Assembly (NCBI GenBank): GCA_023474345.1
Contig: JAMCXS010000023.1
Coordinates: forward strand, 26,681-90,680
Source: Acidobacteriota bacterium
GTDB taxonomy: Bacteria; Acidobacteriota; Terriglobia; UBA7540
Length of the DNA: 64,000 nucleotides
Direction of reading: 5' to 3'
The number at the start of each line of letters is the position of its first letter. Position 1 is the first letter of the stretch. The position numbers were made by a program, and so were the translations under genes. Under the pieces are notes generated by a model, which made no database searches, had not been told where the DNA came from, and saw only the letters and a program-made list of their open reading frames with translations. Positions 29,542-36,758 of this stretch are shown piece by piece.

Positions 29542-30996
29542 ATGAAAAGGCGAGAGTTCCTGCAAGTTTCGCTGGCGTCGGGGGTGCCCGCCGTCATTCA
29601 GAGCCCTTTGGGAGCCGAGGCCGGGGCTTCCGGCGGCAACCTTGCCGAATCTGACCAGGCTGCCATTATTGTCGGCGTAAGGGCGGCTCTCGATAATTCG
29701 CTTTATCCTGCTTTGCGCGAGCGGGCATATCCGGGCCACTTCACGATTGTTGCGGACGGCAAGCAATACGGCGCGGAGACCACCTGGCCCGGCCTGGACT
29801 CCTGGCAGATGGCCGGAGCGTATCTGCTGCTGGGCAAGCACCGTGAGATGCTTGATTACTTCGATTTCGTTCAGGCGTCGCAGCGTCCCTGCTCGGATCG
29901 AGACACGTTCTATGCGCGCGGCAACGTGCCTTTCGCCATTTTCCCGGCGGACAAGCCTTTCACGGATTTGGACCACTCGACCCTTCGCGGCCTCCGGTAT
30001 CCCGCGGACGTTTACACCTACCAGCCGCGGGTGCGTCCGGGCCAGCCGAAGTACTCCGACCTACGCGCGCGCAAATGGATCGGTCTTTTCACGCACTGGC
30101 AGGAAATTGCCAACCCGCTGAGCGTGCTGGCACCGATCTGTTTTGTTCTGACCGGGCAGGAGATTTTTGCGGCCACCCAATCCGAAGCGTGGCTGGCGGA
30201 AAAGATGCCTGCTCTCGAGGCCGCAGGCCACTACCTCCTGACGCGGATCAGTTCCAACGGATTGCTGGGCGGCGCGGGTTTTTACGTTGAATCGCCGCCC
30301 CGCAACCAATGGGACGGCGTCACCCAGTGCTATGGCATTCGCGCATTTCGGCAGCTTGCGGCGCTCGGTGGAATCCTGGGCAAACGGGATGCCGCGGCCG
30401 TCTGGGACCGTCATGCCGACGCACTGCAGGCCCGGTTCCTGCAGGTCTTCTGGCAGGGCGATCATTTTGCCGAATACGTTCATCCGGAGCACGGCGTGGT
30501 CGATTCGCACGGGCTCGCCGATGCCAACTGGGCGGCCATCGGGCTGGAGGTGGCCACGGACGTCCAGATCAAGCAACTCTGGCCCGCTCTCCTCGCACAG
30601 CCGATGTTCTGGCGCGGAGGGATGCCGACGCATCTGGTGACGCGGCCCCGCACGTATAAAAGGTGGGAATTGTCGGAGCCGGTGCCCTTTGATTACGATT
30701 CCTGGACGAACGACGTCGCGGCGATGGGGCGCGTCTGGTATCTGGAAGTGCTGGCCTGCCAGCGCATGCGCGACCATAAGCGCCTGCGGGAGTCTGTCGT
30801 AAAAGTCTGCCAGCGGGGCCAGAAGGATGGCGGGCTCTGGTATGAGCGCTATCACGCCGGGGCAGGCAACACCGTCAAGCCCGGCGGAGCGCGCGGCTAC
30901 TGCGAATACCCGGCCATCCTCGTTCGCGCCGTGCTCGGCAACCTTGCAGTTTTCCCTGAGTGCAGGATTTTCGCCCCTTCCGGCCGTGGACTTTAA
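29542..30996 (+). CDS. Tat-exported six-hairpin glycosidase-like protein
   Basis: A 484-residue protein starting MKRREFLQVSLASG, a twin-arginine-type signal; AGGAGG precedes the ATG. The mature part is helical, with repeated aromatic/Asp-rich turns (TTWPGLDSWQMAGAYLLLGKH, ENP-like NPPRNQWDGVTQCYGIRAF, DSWTNDVAAMGRVWYLEVL). This is what one sees in alpha/alpha-toroid (six-hairpin) glycosidases such as families GH15, GH78 and GH116. I cannot pin down the family or substrate. A periplasmic carbohydrate role is inferred from the signal and from the GH5-like and sugar-type enzymes further along. Confidence 0.6.
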   Translation: MKRREFLQVSLASGVPAVIQSPLGAEAGASGGNLAESDQAAIIVGVRAALDNSLYPALRERAYPGHFTIVADGKQYGAETTWPGLDSWQMAGAYLLLGKHREMLDYFDFVQASQRPCSDRDTFYARGNVPFAIFPADKPFTDLDHSTLRGLRYPADVYTYQPRVRPGQPKYSDLRARKWIGLFTHWQEIANPLSVLAPICFVLTGQEIFAATQSEAWLAEKMPALEAAGHYLLTRISSNGLLGGAGFYVESPPRNQWDGVTQCYGIRAFRQLAALGGILGKRDAAAVWDRHADALQARFLQVFWQGDHFAEYVHPEHGVVDSHGLADANWAAIGLEVATDVQIKQLWPALLAQPMFWRGGMPTHLVTRPRTYKRWELSEPVPFDYDSWTNDVAAMGRVWYLEVLACQRMRDHKRLRESVVKVCQRGQKDGGLWYERYHAGAGNTVKPGGARGYCEYPAILVRAVLGNLAVFPECRIFAPSGRGL

Positions 30997-31085
30997 TCCA
31001 GATGGCAGCGACGGCACCGGGTTTGTGCCTTTTAAAGGCCAAGGCATTACGAACCCACGGCATCTAAGGCATGCGTGGCCAACTC

Positions 31086-31151
31086 GAATCTCAAATACGA
31101 ATCTCAAATCTTCAATCTCAAATTTCAAATCTCATATTTCAAATCTCAAAT
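31086..31151. repeat. Imperfect AATCTCAAA short tandem repeat
   Basis: About seven degenerate copies of a 9-10 bp unit close to AATCTCAAA. The spacing and sequence are irregular, so this is a simple-sequence tract and not a CRISPR. It begins the 357-bp gene-free stretch after the glycosidase-like gene and leads into the direct repeat that flanks hicAB. Confidence 0.6.
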
Positions 31152-31170
31152 GCCCGTACGGCAATTACCA

Positions 31171-31310
31171 ATTCAGAACTCGCAATCTGTAATCTGTAAT
31201 TTGTAATTTGCGATTCATTTGCCCCCACCCCTGACGCGTAAGCTCCGTTGCATTTCCCGCGCCTGGGATGTATATAGTTGGGGTTTCGATTTTGCGGTTA
31301 CCGCGCGGCT
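31171..31310. repeat. Direct repeat flanking hicAB (left copy)
   Basis: About 140 bp that recur at 31853-31990 at roughly 75-80% identity by eye. Shared landmarks, in order, are ATTCAGAAC, AATCTGTAATTTGTAATT, CCCCTGACGCGTAAG, TTGCATTT, CGCCTGGGATGTATATAGTT and CGCGCGGC. The pair brackets the hicAB toxin-antitoxin genes. Confidence 0.75.
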
Positions 31311-31353
31311 GTGCGCATCGCGCCAGGTGCGCCCCACATGGAAAGGAAGACAC

Positions 31354-31623
31354 TTGGCGACTAAGAAGACACTTGAAAAGATTCTGCGCGGAACTTCCGA
31401 CGCCAATATTTTCTTTGCCGATTTGCGGGGCGTGCTGCGGAACCTGGGGTTCGACGAGCGAGTTCGAGGCGGTCATCACCTCTTCTCCCGCGAGGGAGTG
31501 GCGGAGATTCTCAACCTGCAGCCCAAGGGCAACAAAGCTAAGCCTTATCAAGTCAAGCAAGTCCGGCATGTTATACTAAAATACCGTATGGGAGGCGAGC
31601 CGAGTGCCAAAGCCCAGGTATGA
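31354..31623 (+). CDS. hicA: HicA family toxin
   Basis: HicA toxins are small double-stranded-RNA-binding-fold mRNA interferases. The 89-residue protein reads KKTLEKILRGTSDANIFFADL, then LGFDERVRGGHHLFSREGV, containing the conserved catalytic His region (G-G/S-H-H), and KAKPYQVKQVRHVILKYRM, all typical of the family. I place the start at a TTG (31354) because AAAGGAAGA lies just upstream and the longer in-frame extension runs through the flanking direct repeat. It overlaps hicB by 20 bp. The pair sits between two copies of a 140-bp repeat. Confidence 0.85.
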   Translation: MATKKTLEKILRGTSDANIFFADLRGVLRNLGFDERVRGGHHLFSREGVAEILNLQPKGNKAKPYQVKQVRHVILKYRMGGEPSAKAQV

Positions 31624-31819
31624 AGTGATTATCTACTGGAGCGAGGAAGATCAGGCTTTCATCGCCGAGGTTCCGGAGTTACCCGGCTGCGCGGCCGACG
31701 GCAAAACCTACCACGAAGCCCTCGCCAACGTCGAAGTCGTCATCGAGGAGTGGATCGAAACGGCCAAGGAACTGGGCCGCCCCATTCCCCAGCCCAAAGG
31801 CCGCCTCGTCTTCGCCTAG
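31604..31819 (+). CDS. hicB: HicB family antitoxin
   Basis: The 71-residue partner of HicA. It has the HicB partial RNase H-like fold: YEVIIYWSEEDQAFIAEVPELPGCAADGKTYHEALANVE, then a helix IEEWIETAKELGRPIPQP. Such short HicB proteins lack the extra C-terminal DNA-binding domain found in longer ones. Translation starts at a GTG with GGAGGCGAG upstream, inside the end of hicA, so the two are coupled. The antitoxin would neutralise HicA by direct binding. Confidence 0.88.
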   Translation: MPKPRYEVIIYWSEEDQAFIAEVPELPGCAADGKTYHEALANVEVVIEEWIETAKELGRPIPQPKGRLVFA

Positions 31820-31852
31820 CCCGTTGCCATCGCCCGTCGCCTTTAACCCGGA

Positions 31853-31990
31853 ATTCAGAACGCGTAATTTGCAATCTGTAATTTGTAATTTTCGATTTAT
31901 TTCTCTAAACCCCTGACGCGTAAGTTCCATTGCATTTCACCCGCCTGGGATGTATATAGTTAAGGTCATAATTTTGTGGTTATCGCGCGG
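31853..31990. repeat. Direct repeat flanking hicAB (right copy)
   Basis: Second copy of the ~140-bp element at 31171-31310, in the same orientation. It begins 34 bp after the hicB stop and runs nearly into the REP-rich repeat that starts near 32012. Confidence 0.75.
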
Positions 31991-32163
31991 CGGCCAGGCA
32001 CATTGCAGCTGGTAGCGACGCTCAATCGGCCTCCTGATTGAGCCTGGGTTCGTCGTGTTTCAAAAGGCCCACGGACAGGAAGGCTCTGTCCGTGGCTGCC
32101 AACTGAGACGTTCCAGCGGAACGTCTCTACAAGGGCGCGCAGGGCGACCGCGTGCGAAGGTAG

Positions 32164-32183
32164 GGGCGATTCACGAATCGCCC
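32164..32183 (+). repeat. REP-like palindrome with 5' GTAG foot
   Basis: Arms GGGCGATTC and GAATCGCCC around AC, with GTAG one base upstream (32160-32163). Together with the oppositely oriented palindrome at 32215-32234 it forms a BIME-like pair separated by 31 bp. Confidence 0.75.
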
Positions 32184-32214
32184 TGGCGCGGTAATTCGGC
32201 GACCACATCTACGA

Positions 32215-32234
32215 GGGCAATTCATGAATTGCCC
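32215..32234 (-). repeat. REP-like perfect 20-bp palindrome
   Basis: Perfect palindrome GGGCAATTCATGAATTGCCC followed by CTAC, so on the minus strand it has the GTAG foot expected of a REP. It lies 6 bp upstream of the transposase ATG. Other copies are at 33029-33048 and, with one central change (ATTCGTGAAT), inside the transposase gene at 32557-32576. Confidence 0.8.
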
Positions 32235-32240
32235 CTACGG

Positions 32241-32801
32241 ATGCCAAGGATGGAATTTGAAGTTCATCACCGGCGCTCGCTTCGGTTGCGCGGATACGAT
32301 TATTCCCTTCCTGGAGCCTATTTTGTCACCATCTGCACGCACAAAAAGCAGCACCTGTTGGGGCAAGTCGTTGAAGGGGGAATGTGCCGCAGCGAATTCG
32401 GGAAGGTGGTGGAATTATATTGGCGAGATTTGGAACATCGTTATCCGCAGGTCCGGCAGGATGCGTTCGTGGTGATGCCCAACCACGTTCACGGCCTCAT
32501 CGAAATCGCGACTCCCGAACCGGCCCGGAGCGGAAGTTGGCCAACCACGAGCGGCGGGGCAATTCGTGAATTGCCCCTACGGGAGCGACGGCGCGGCATG
32601 GCCCTGTCAAAAATCGTGGGACGCTTCAAAATGACGGCTGCAAAGCGCGTCAATGAAATACGCAGGACGCCCGGCGCGGCCGTCTGGCAGCGCAATTATT
32701 ACGAACACATCATCCGCAACTTACACGAGCTCGAGAGCATCCGGGAATATATCCGCACAAATCCCGCCCGGTGGGACACTGACCCCGAGAATTACAGTTG
32801 A
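32241..32801 (+). CDS. REP-associated tyrosine transposase (RAYT, Y1 family)
   Basis: RAYTs are single-copy HUH-type nucleases that recognise and cut REP hairpins by their GTAG foot. The 186-residue protein has the family start RRSLRLRGYDYSLPGAYFVTICTHKKQHLLG, the HUH metal-binding motif MPNHVHGLIEI (His82, His84), and WQRNYYEHIIRNLHELESIREYIRTNPARW, whose Tyr153 or Tyr154 would be the nucleophile. I start it at the ATG at 32241; the longer in-frame reading to 32055 only translates the repeat. It is flanked on both sides by ~225-bp REP-rich direct repeats. A REP palindrome (32557-32576) is embedded in frame at residues 106-113. Confidence 0.9.
   Translation: MPRMEFEVHHRRSLRLRGYDYSLPGAYFVTICTHKKQHLLGQVVEGGMCRSEFGKVVELYWRDLEHRYPQVRQDAFVVMPNHVHGLIEIATPEPARSGSWPTTSGGAIRELPLRERRRGMALSKIVGRFKMTAAKRVNEIRRTPGAAVWQRNYYEHIIRNLHELESIREYIRTNPARWDTDPENYS
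32557..32576 (-). repeat. REP-like palindrome inside the transposase gene
   Basis: GGGCAATTCGTGAATTGCCC followed by CTAC, within the RAYT coding region. It encodes part of a GAIRELPLRER segment and keeps the frame. The same translation (AIHELPLR) appears when the palindrome just upstream of the gene is read in this frame. Confidence 0.75.
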
Positions 32802-32978
32802 GGGCAGGGGGTGGGACCTGGTGTGGCCGGTAACCACGCTCAATCGGGCTTGATTGAGCGTGGGTTCGTCGTGTTTCATAAGGCCCACGGACAGGAAGGC
32901 TCAGTCCGTGGCTGCCAACTGAGACGTTCCAGCGGAACGTCTCTACAAGGGCCACAGGGCGACGGCGTGCGAAGGTAG

Positions 32979-32998
32979 GGGCGATTCACGAATCGCCC
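32979..32998 (+). repeat. REP-like palindrome (right copy of the GGGCGATTC type)
   Basis: Identical core to 32164-32183, again preceded by GTAG. It pairs with the opposite-facing palindrome at 33029-33048 across a 30-bp linker. Confidence 0.75.
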
Positions 32999-33028
32999 TG
33001 GCACGGAAATCGGCGACCGCATCCACAA

Positions 33029-33048
33029 GGGCAATTCATGAATTGCCC
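33029..33048 (-). repeat. REP-like perfect palindrome (right copy)
   Basis: Same 20-bp perfect palindrome as 32215-32234, followed by CTACA. It ends the right-hand direct repeat. Confidence 0.78.
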
Positions 33049-33073
33049 CTACAAAAGCGGATTTTGCGGGAAT

Positions 33074-33111
33074 AAAAAAGGCGCAGACTTCGAAAGGCGC
33101 GAAGTTTGCGC
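33074..33111 (-). terminator. Minus-strand terminator-like hairpin without an obvious gene
   Basis: On the minus strand a 12-bp stem (GCGCAAACTTCG pairing with CGAAGTCTGCGC, one G-T type mismatch; 33081-33111) with a 7-base loop is followed by C, then TTTTTT. It has all marks of an intrinsic terminator, yet no minus-strand gene lies upstream of it (33223-38600 is plus-strand). The rest of the 349-bp gap up to 33402 holds no gene I can support. Confidence 0.55.
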
Positions 33112-33402
33112 TGCCTCGCTACAGGAATTCCCGCGTTATAGATGCCGCTGCGGTCGATGGGGTGAGATGAGCGCAGAGTTATTTTGTGAATGAGGAAATG
33201 GCTGTGACTTTAGGAATATTCATTGTCACAGAGTCATGAAAGAGGTAAGGTGGGGCAGAAAAGCGCCGCAGTAGAGCAGAGTCATGGCATAGTTAACCTG
33301 GCAGTACTAAGCTCCGAGGGGTGTGCCTGCCGGCATGCCACAGCAATCTCCCGGATTCGGAGAGAATCGCATTCAAGTCAGCTTTTCGGAAGGGTGATGG
33401 GT

Positions 33403-34473
33403 ATGGCAAAACCAGAAAAGCTTAAGGACCAGAGCGCGGCGGTCTCTCGACGCACGGTGTTAAAAGCGGGCCTCGGCCTGGCAAGTGCAGGGGCCTTGCA
33501 AGAAAAAAGTGGTATTTTAGGGTCTGCAGAGGCTTCCATGGCGCCCAGGCAGTCTGAAACTTACGCTCACATTCGCGGCTTTAATTACCAGCCGAGTTGG
33601 GATTTTAATGGAAGTGTCATTTGGCGACAGTTCAAGCCCGAACTCTTTGATCTGGAACTGGGCCAGGGGAAGAGATACTTTCCCGGGATTAACACTATCC
33701 GTTTATGGCTTTCCTTTGATGCCTTCATCGGCGGGGCAGTTGCGAACCAGGAAGTGGTCGCCGGACACTTCGAAACTGCGCTACGCATCGCAAACAAGTA
33801 CGATCTGAAGGTAATCCCCACTTTGTTCAACGGCTGGCACAGCGTGCCGGATTTCGGCGGGGTCGCGCAGGAAATGGTCAAAAACTGGATGGACGACCGG
33901 TACCCAACTACCCCAAGAAACGTCTTTGTGCCCTACCTGGAGAAGTTCGTTGGGGAGCATGCGGCTGACCACCGTATTTTGATATGGGACTTGTGCAACG
34001 AGCCTTTTGACAGTGGAGTGACGCCCGAACTCTTGAAGTGGCTGAAATTCCTTTACAGGAAATGCAAGGAGCTAAAAGCCACCGCTCCCATCGGCGTCGG
34101 TACGCCTCCCAGCATGGATCACCTGAGGCTCCTGCTGCCGGTAAGCGATGTCCTGACAATTCATCCCTACGGAAACCGAGAGTTTCTCGCTGAGGCCCTC
34201 GATCTTGGACAAAAGACCGGCAAGCCGGTGCTGGCGACCGAATGTTGCTGGGGCTCCACAGACGATTTGAAAAGAGCAAGAATTATCGAGACCGAGTTAA
34301 GCGAGTTGCAGAAAGCAGGGATCGGATTTCTTGCGCACGTTCTGCACCACAGCCTGGTGGCGGATTGTCACCGGGAACAGTACGGGCCGGTGAGTGTTGC
34401 CGGCTATATGGCTTTTATTGAGGCAGATGGTTCGTTGCGTCGGTATCACGAGGTGTTTAACAAGTTCATTTGA
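33403..34473 (+). CDS. Tat-exported glycoside hydrolase, GH5-like
   Basis: About 356 residues. The N-terminus has a twin-arginine signal (SRRTVLKAGLGLASAG). The mature protein reads as a TIM-barrel hydrolase of the GH5/cellulase clan: FNYQPSW, NTIRLWLSFDAF, LKVIPTLFNGWH, then ILIWDLCNEPFDSG with the catalytic acid/base Glu of the N-E-P motif, IHPYGN, and VLATECCWGS with the likely nucleophile Glu near strand 7. Substrate unknown (beta-mannan or beta-glucan type is possible). I use the ATG at 33403, 8 nt after GGAAGGG; the in-frame extension to 33223 lacks support. SDR gene follows 26 bp later. Confidence 0.82.
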   Translation: MAKPEKLKDQSAAVSRRTVLKAGLGLASAGALQEKSGILGSAEASMAPRQSETYAHIRGFNYQPSWDFNGSVIWRQFKPELFDLELGQGKRYFPGINTIRLWLSFDAFIGGAVANQEVVAGHFETALRIANKYDLKVIPTLFNGWHSVPDFGGVAQEMVKNWMDDRYPTTPRNVFVPYLEKFVGEHAADHRILIWDLCNEPFDSGVTPELLKWLKFLYRKCKELKATAPIGVGTPPSMDHLRLLLPVSDVLTIHPYGNREFLAEALDLGQKTGKPVLATECCWGSTDDLKRARIIETELSELQKAGIGFLAHVLHHSLVADCHREQYGPVSVAGYMAFIEADGSLRRYHEVFNKFI

Positions 34474-34499
34474 AATTACTTCTAATTCCGGAGGTGAAT

Positions 34500-35285
34500 A
34501 TGGAACTTCATGGCAGCGTAGCGCTTGTGACCGGAGGGGCGAAGGGAATCGGGAAAGCCAGCGGCGCAAGCATGCTCCGCAAGGGGGCTTCTGTCGTCTT
34601 TTTCGATACTGACCGGGAGGCCCTTGAGAAAACGGCGGCGGAACTGAAAAGCATCAGCGAGAAACTTGGCTATTATGCGGGCGACATTTGCCGGCCCGAC
34701 GACGGCCGCGCCGCCGTAAAAATGGCCGTGGATCAATTTGGCGGCCTTGACATTCTGGTGAACTGCGCGGGCATCCAGACCTGGGGGGACGTTTTGACGA
34801 CCTCGGAAGAAGTCTGGGACCGGACCATGAATATCAACCTGAAGGGCCATTGGCTGATGTCGAAATCGGCGGTTCCCGAAATGCTGAAGCGGGGCAAGGG
34901 CTCGATTGTCAACATCTCGAGCGCACAAGGACTGGCGTCGCAAACCAACGTTATGGCCTACGTCACCAGCAAGCATGCCATGATCGGCCTCACGCGGTCG
35001 ATGGCGGTGGATCTGGCATCGCGCGGCGTGCGCGTCAATTGCGTATGTCCGGGCACGGTGGATACTCCGATGATCCGCCACACCATCAGTCTGGATCCGG
35101 ACCCGCCAAAGTTGGAAGACATCCTCAACAAGATGCATCCCCTTGGGCGCATCGGCAAGCCGGAAGAGATCGGAGAGGTCGTTGCCTTCCTCGCCAGTGA
35201 CGGCGCCTCTTTCATGACCGGCTCCATCGTCACGGTCGATGGCGGTCTCCTCGTTCCTATTGCCGGATCGCCGAAGCAGGACTGA
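34500..35285 (+). CDS. Short-chain dehydrogenase/reductase
   Basis: A 261-residue classical SDR acting on an alcohol or ketone with NAD(P). The cofactor motif is TGGAKGIG (TGxxxGIG), followed by NCAGIQ (NNAG variant), Ser of IVNISSAQG, and the catalytic YVTSKHA (YxxxK). The acidic residue after strand 2 (FFDTD) suggests NAD preference. It starts at the ATG at 34500 with GGAGGTGA upstream. It lies 26 bp after the GH5-like gene and before the URO-D-like gene. The context suggests oxidation of a sugar or sugar acid, but this is inference. Confidence 0.88.
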   Translation: MELHGSVALVTGGAKGIGKASGASMLRKGASVVFFDTDREALEKTAAELKSISEKLGYYAGDICRPDDGRAAVKMAVDQFGGLDILVNCAGIQTWGDVLTTSEEVWDRTMNINLKGHWLMSKSAVPEMLKRGKGSIVNISSAQGLASQTNVMAYVTSKHAMIGLTRSMAVDLASRGVRVNCVCPGTVDTPMIRHTISLDPDPPKLEDILNKMHPLGRIGKPEEIGEVVAFLASDGASFMTGSIVTVDGGLLVPIAGSPKQD

Positions 35286-35298
35286 TCAGGGCTACAAT

Positions 35299-35322
35299 CG
35301 GCGGTGGGGAGACCGCCGCTAC
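35299..35322 (-). repeat. REP-like hairpin with GTAG foot
   Basis: CGGCGGT/ACCGCCG (35299-35318) around a GGGGAG loop, followed by CTAC (GTAG on the minus strand). The arms differ from those around the transposase but the foot is the same. It lies in the 150-bp gap between the SDR and URO-D-like genes. Confidence 0.5.
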
Positions 35323-35435
35323 AATCCGGGGTTGTGGTTTGGTTGCTTGCGGCGGGGATTTGTGGTATCAGTCTTGGAGACGGATGACGCCAAAGCCAGG
35401 AACCCCTAAGTCATCCTTCAGATGGGGGTTTTCTA

Positions 35436-36605
35436 ATGTCGATGACTTCCAAGCAACGGTTTCTGACCACCATTCAACACGGAAAAGCCGACCGGATGCC
35501 GGTGACCACGCACCACCTGATGCAGTATTACCTGGACACGTATGAGGGAGGAATTTCCAGCGAGGAATTCTTTGACCGCTACGGCCTGGACCCGATCACC
35601 TGGCAGGTGCTGCACAAGCCCGCGCCGGGCTCGGGGGATTATTACGATCCGATACAGGGCGAGCCGGGCTTTCTGGAAGCGCGCCGCATCTGGTCAGACA
35701 GTTGGCGGACGGAGTGGGAGGATATTCCGAACACAGCATACACGACCCGGCGCTACCGCTTTGTAACGCCCAAAGGAACGCTGACGATGGTGACGGAAGC
35801 GAACGCGCAGACTACCTGGGTCAGCGAATACCTGATCAAGAACAAGCGGGACATCGACCTGATCGGTGAATTCATCACTAAACCCCTCTGCGACGTGGAG
35901 GCTTTCAATCAGGTTGCCGAGGATTACGGCGAGCGCGGCCTGGTGCGCAGCCACATCCCCTGCTTCGATGTGTTCGGGCAGCCGGGCACCTGGCAGGACG
36001 CTTGCTGCCTCTATCCCACCGAGCAACTTATCCTTGAAACCTACGACGACCCTGCCTGGGTCCACGAATTCCTGGGCATCCTGATCGAGCGCAAAAAAGT
36101 GTACATCCGGTCGATGGCGGGCGCAAAGATTGACGTGGCGGAACTGGGCGGCGGCGCGGCGTCGTCCACGGTGATTTCACCCAAGATCTTTGACGAATTC
36201 GTGGCGCCCTATGACTCGCAACTGATCGCGCTCGCCCATCAGGCCGGCCAGCGGATTGTCTACCATACTTGCGGCGGCATGATGCCCTTCCTTGAAAGGA
36301 TCGCGGCCATGCAGCCCGACGCCATGGAAACCTTTACCCCCTCGGACATGGGCGGCGATGTCAACCTGGCCGAAGCAAAGCGCCGCATCGGCGACCGCGT
36401 TTGCATCATCGGCGGATTCGACCAGTTCCACTGTCTGATCAACTGCACGCCGGAAGCAACCCGGGCAGCCGTGCAAAGATGCTTTGAGACCGCCGGCGAG
36501 GGCGGGAGTTATATCCTGTGCCCTTCCGACCACTTCTTTGACGCCGACCCGAGCCTGGTCCGCGCCTACGCCGACGAAGGCCGGCAATGCTCGTACGCAG
36601 CCTGA
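35436..36605 (+). CDS. URO-D superfamily protein, probable zinc-dependent methyltransferase
   Basis: A 389-residue member of the uroporphyrinogen decarboxylase superfamily. It lacks the N-terminal Arg-rich motif of true decarboxylases. It does carry His277-x-Cys279 (YHTCGGMMPFL) and Cys362 (YILCPSDHFFDADP), matching the H-x-C...C zinc site of MtaA/MtbA-type methyltransferases, which activate a thiol to accept a methyl group from a corrinoid. No corrinoid protein gene is next to it. It lies between an SDR and an aldo/keto reductase in a carbohydrate-type cluster. The substrate is unknown; a demethylation role is inference. Confidence 0.75.
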   Translation: MSMTSKQRFLTTIQHGKADRMPVTTHHLMQYYLDTYEGGISSEEFFDRYGLDPITWQVLHKPAPGSGDYYDPIQGEPGFLEARRIWSDSWRTEWEDIPNTAYTTRRYRFVTPKGTLTMVTEANAQTTWVSEYLIKNKRDIDLIGEFITKPLCDVEAFNQVAEDYGERGLVRSHIPCFDVFGQPGTWQDACCLYPTEQLILETYDDPAWVHEFLGILIERKKVYIRSMAGAKIDVAELGGGAASSTVISPKIFDEFVAPYDSQLIALAHQAGQRIVYHTCGGMMPFLERIAAMQPDAMETFTPSDMGGDVNLAEAKRRIGDRVCIIGGFDQFHCLINCTPEATRAAVQRCFETAGEGGSYILCPSDHFFDADPSLVRAYADEGRQCSYAA

Positions 36606-36641
36606 AACGATACGGCATAAACCTCTACAGAAAAGCAAGGC

Positions 36642-36664
36642 CGGCGATCATAGATCGCCGCTAC
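36642..36664 (-). repeat. REP-like hairpin with GTAG foot
   Basis: CGGCGATC/GATCGCCG (8-bp arms, loop ATA; 36642-36660) followed by CTAC. It has the same foot as the palindromes around the transposase 4 kb away. It lies between the URO-D-like and aldo/keto reductase genes. Confidence 0.5.
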
Positions 36665-36758
36665 AGAAGAGCCTGGCAGCCGCGACAAGTGGCTTTTCGA
36701 TCATTTCTGTAATAGTCTGCTTTTAAGCGAAGTAAAAACGCCGACGAGGAGGTTCTCC

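Larger units (their letters stand above)
32012..32240. repeat. Long REP-rich direct repeat, left copy
   Basis: About 229 bp repeated at 32829-33054 with roughly 90% identity. It contains five palindromes in order: GCTCAATC/GATTGAGC (32020-32043), CCACGGACAG/CTGTCCGTGG (32069-32095), GAGACGTTCC/GGAACGTCTC (32105-32127), GGGCGATTC/GAATCGCCC (32164-32183) and a perfect 20-bp GGGCAATTCATGAATTGCCC (32215-32234). The fourth is preceded by GTAG and the third and fifth are followed by CTAC (GTAG on the other strand), as in REP elements. It ends right at the transposase start codon. Confidence 0.85.
32829..33054. repeat. Long REP-rich direct repeat, right copy
   Basis: Second copy of the element at 32012-32240 in the same orientation, starting 28 bp after the transposase stop. 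Its first palindrome is longer here (12-bp arms, 32834-32863). The others are at 32885-32911, 32921-32943, 32979-32998 and 33029-33048. GTAG precedes the fourth; CTAC follows the third and fifth. Confidence 0.85.

Noticed and set aside
30061..31128. 355-codon minus-strand open frame opposite the six-hairpin protein
   Set aside because: It runs through the AATCTC tandem repeat and shows no domain.
31086..31151. Tandem AATCTCAAA units as a possible CRISPR array
   Set aside because: Units are about 10 bp, irregular and without unique spacers; no cas genes.
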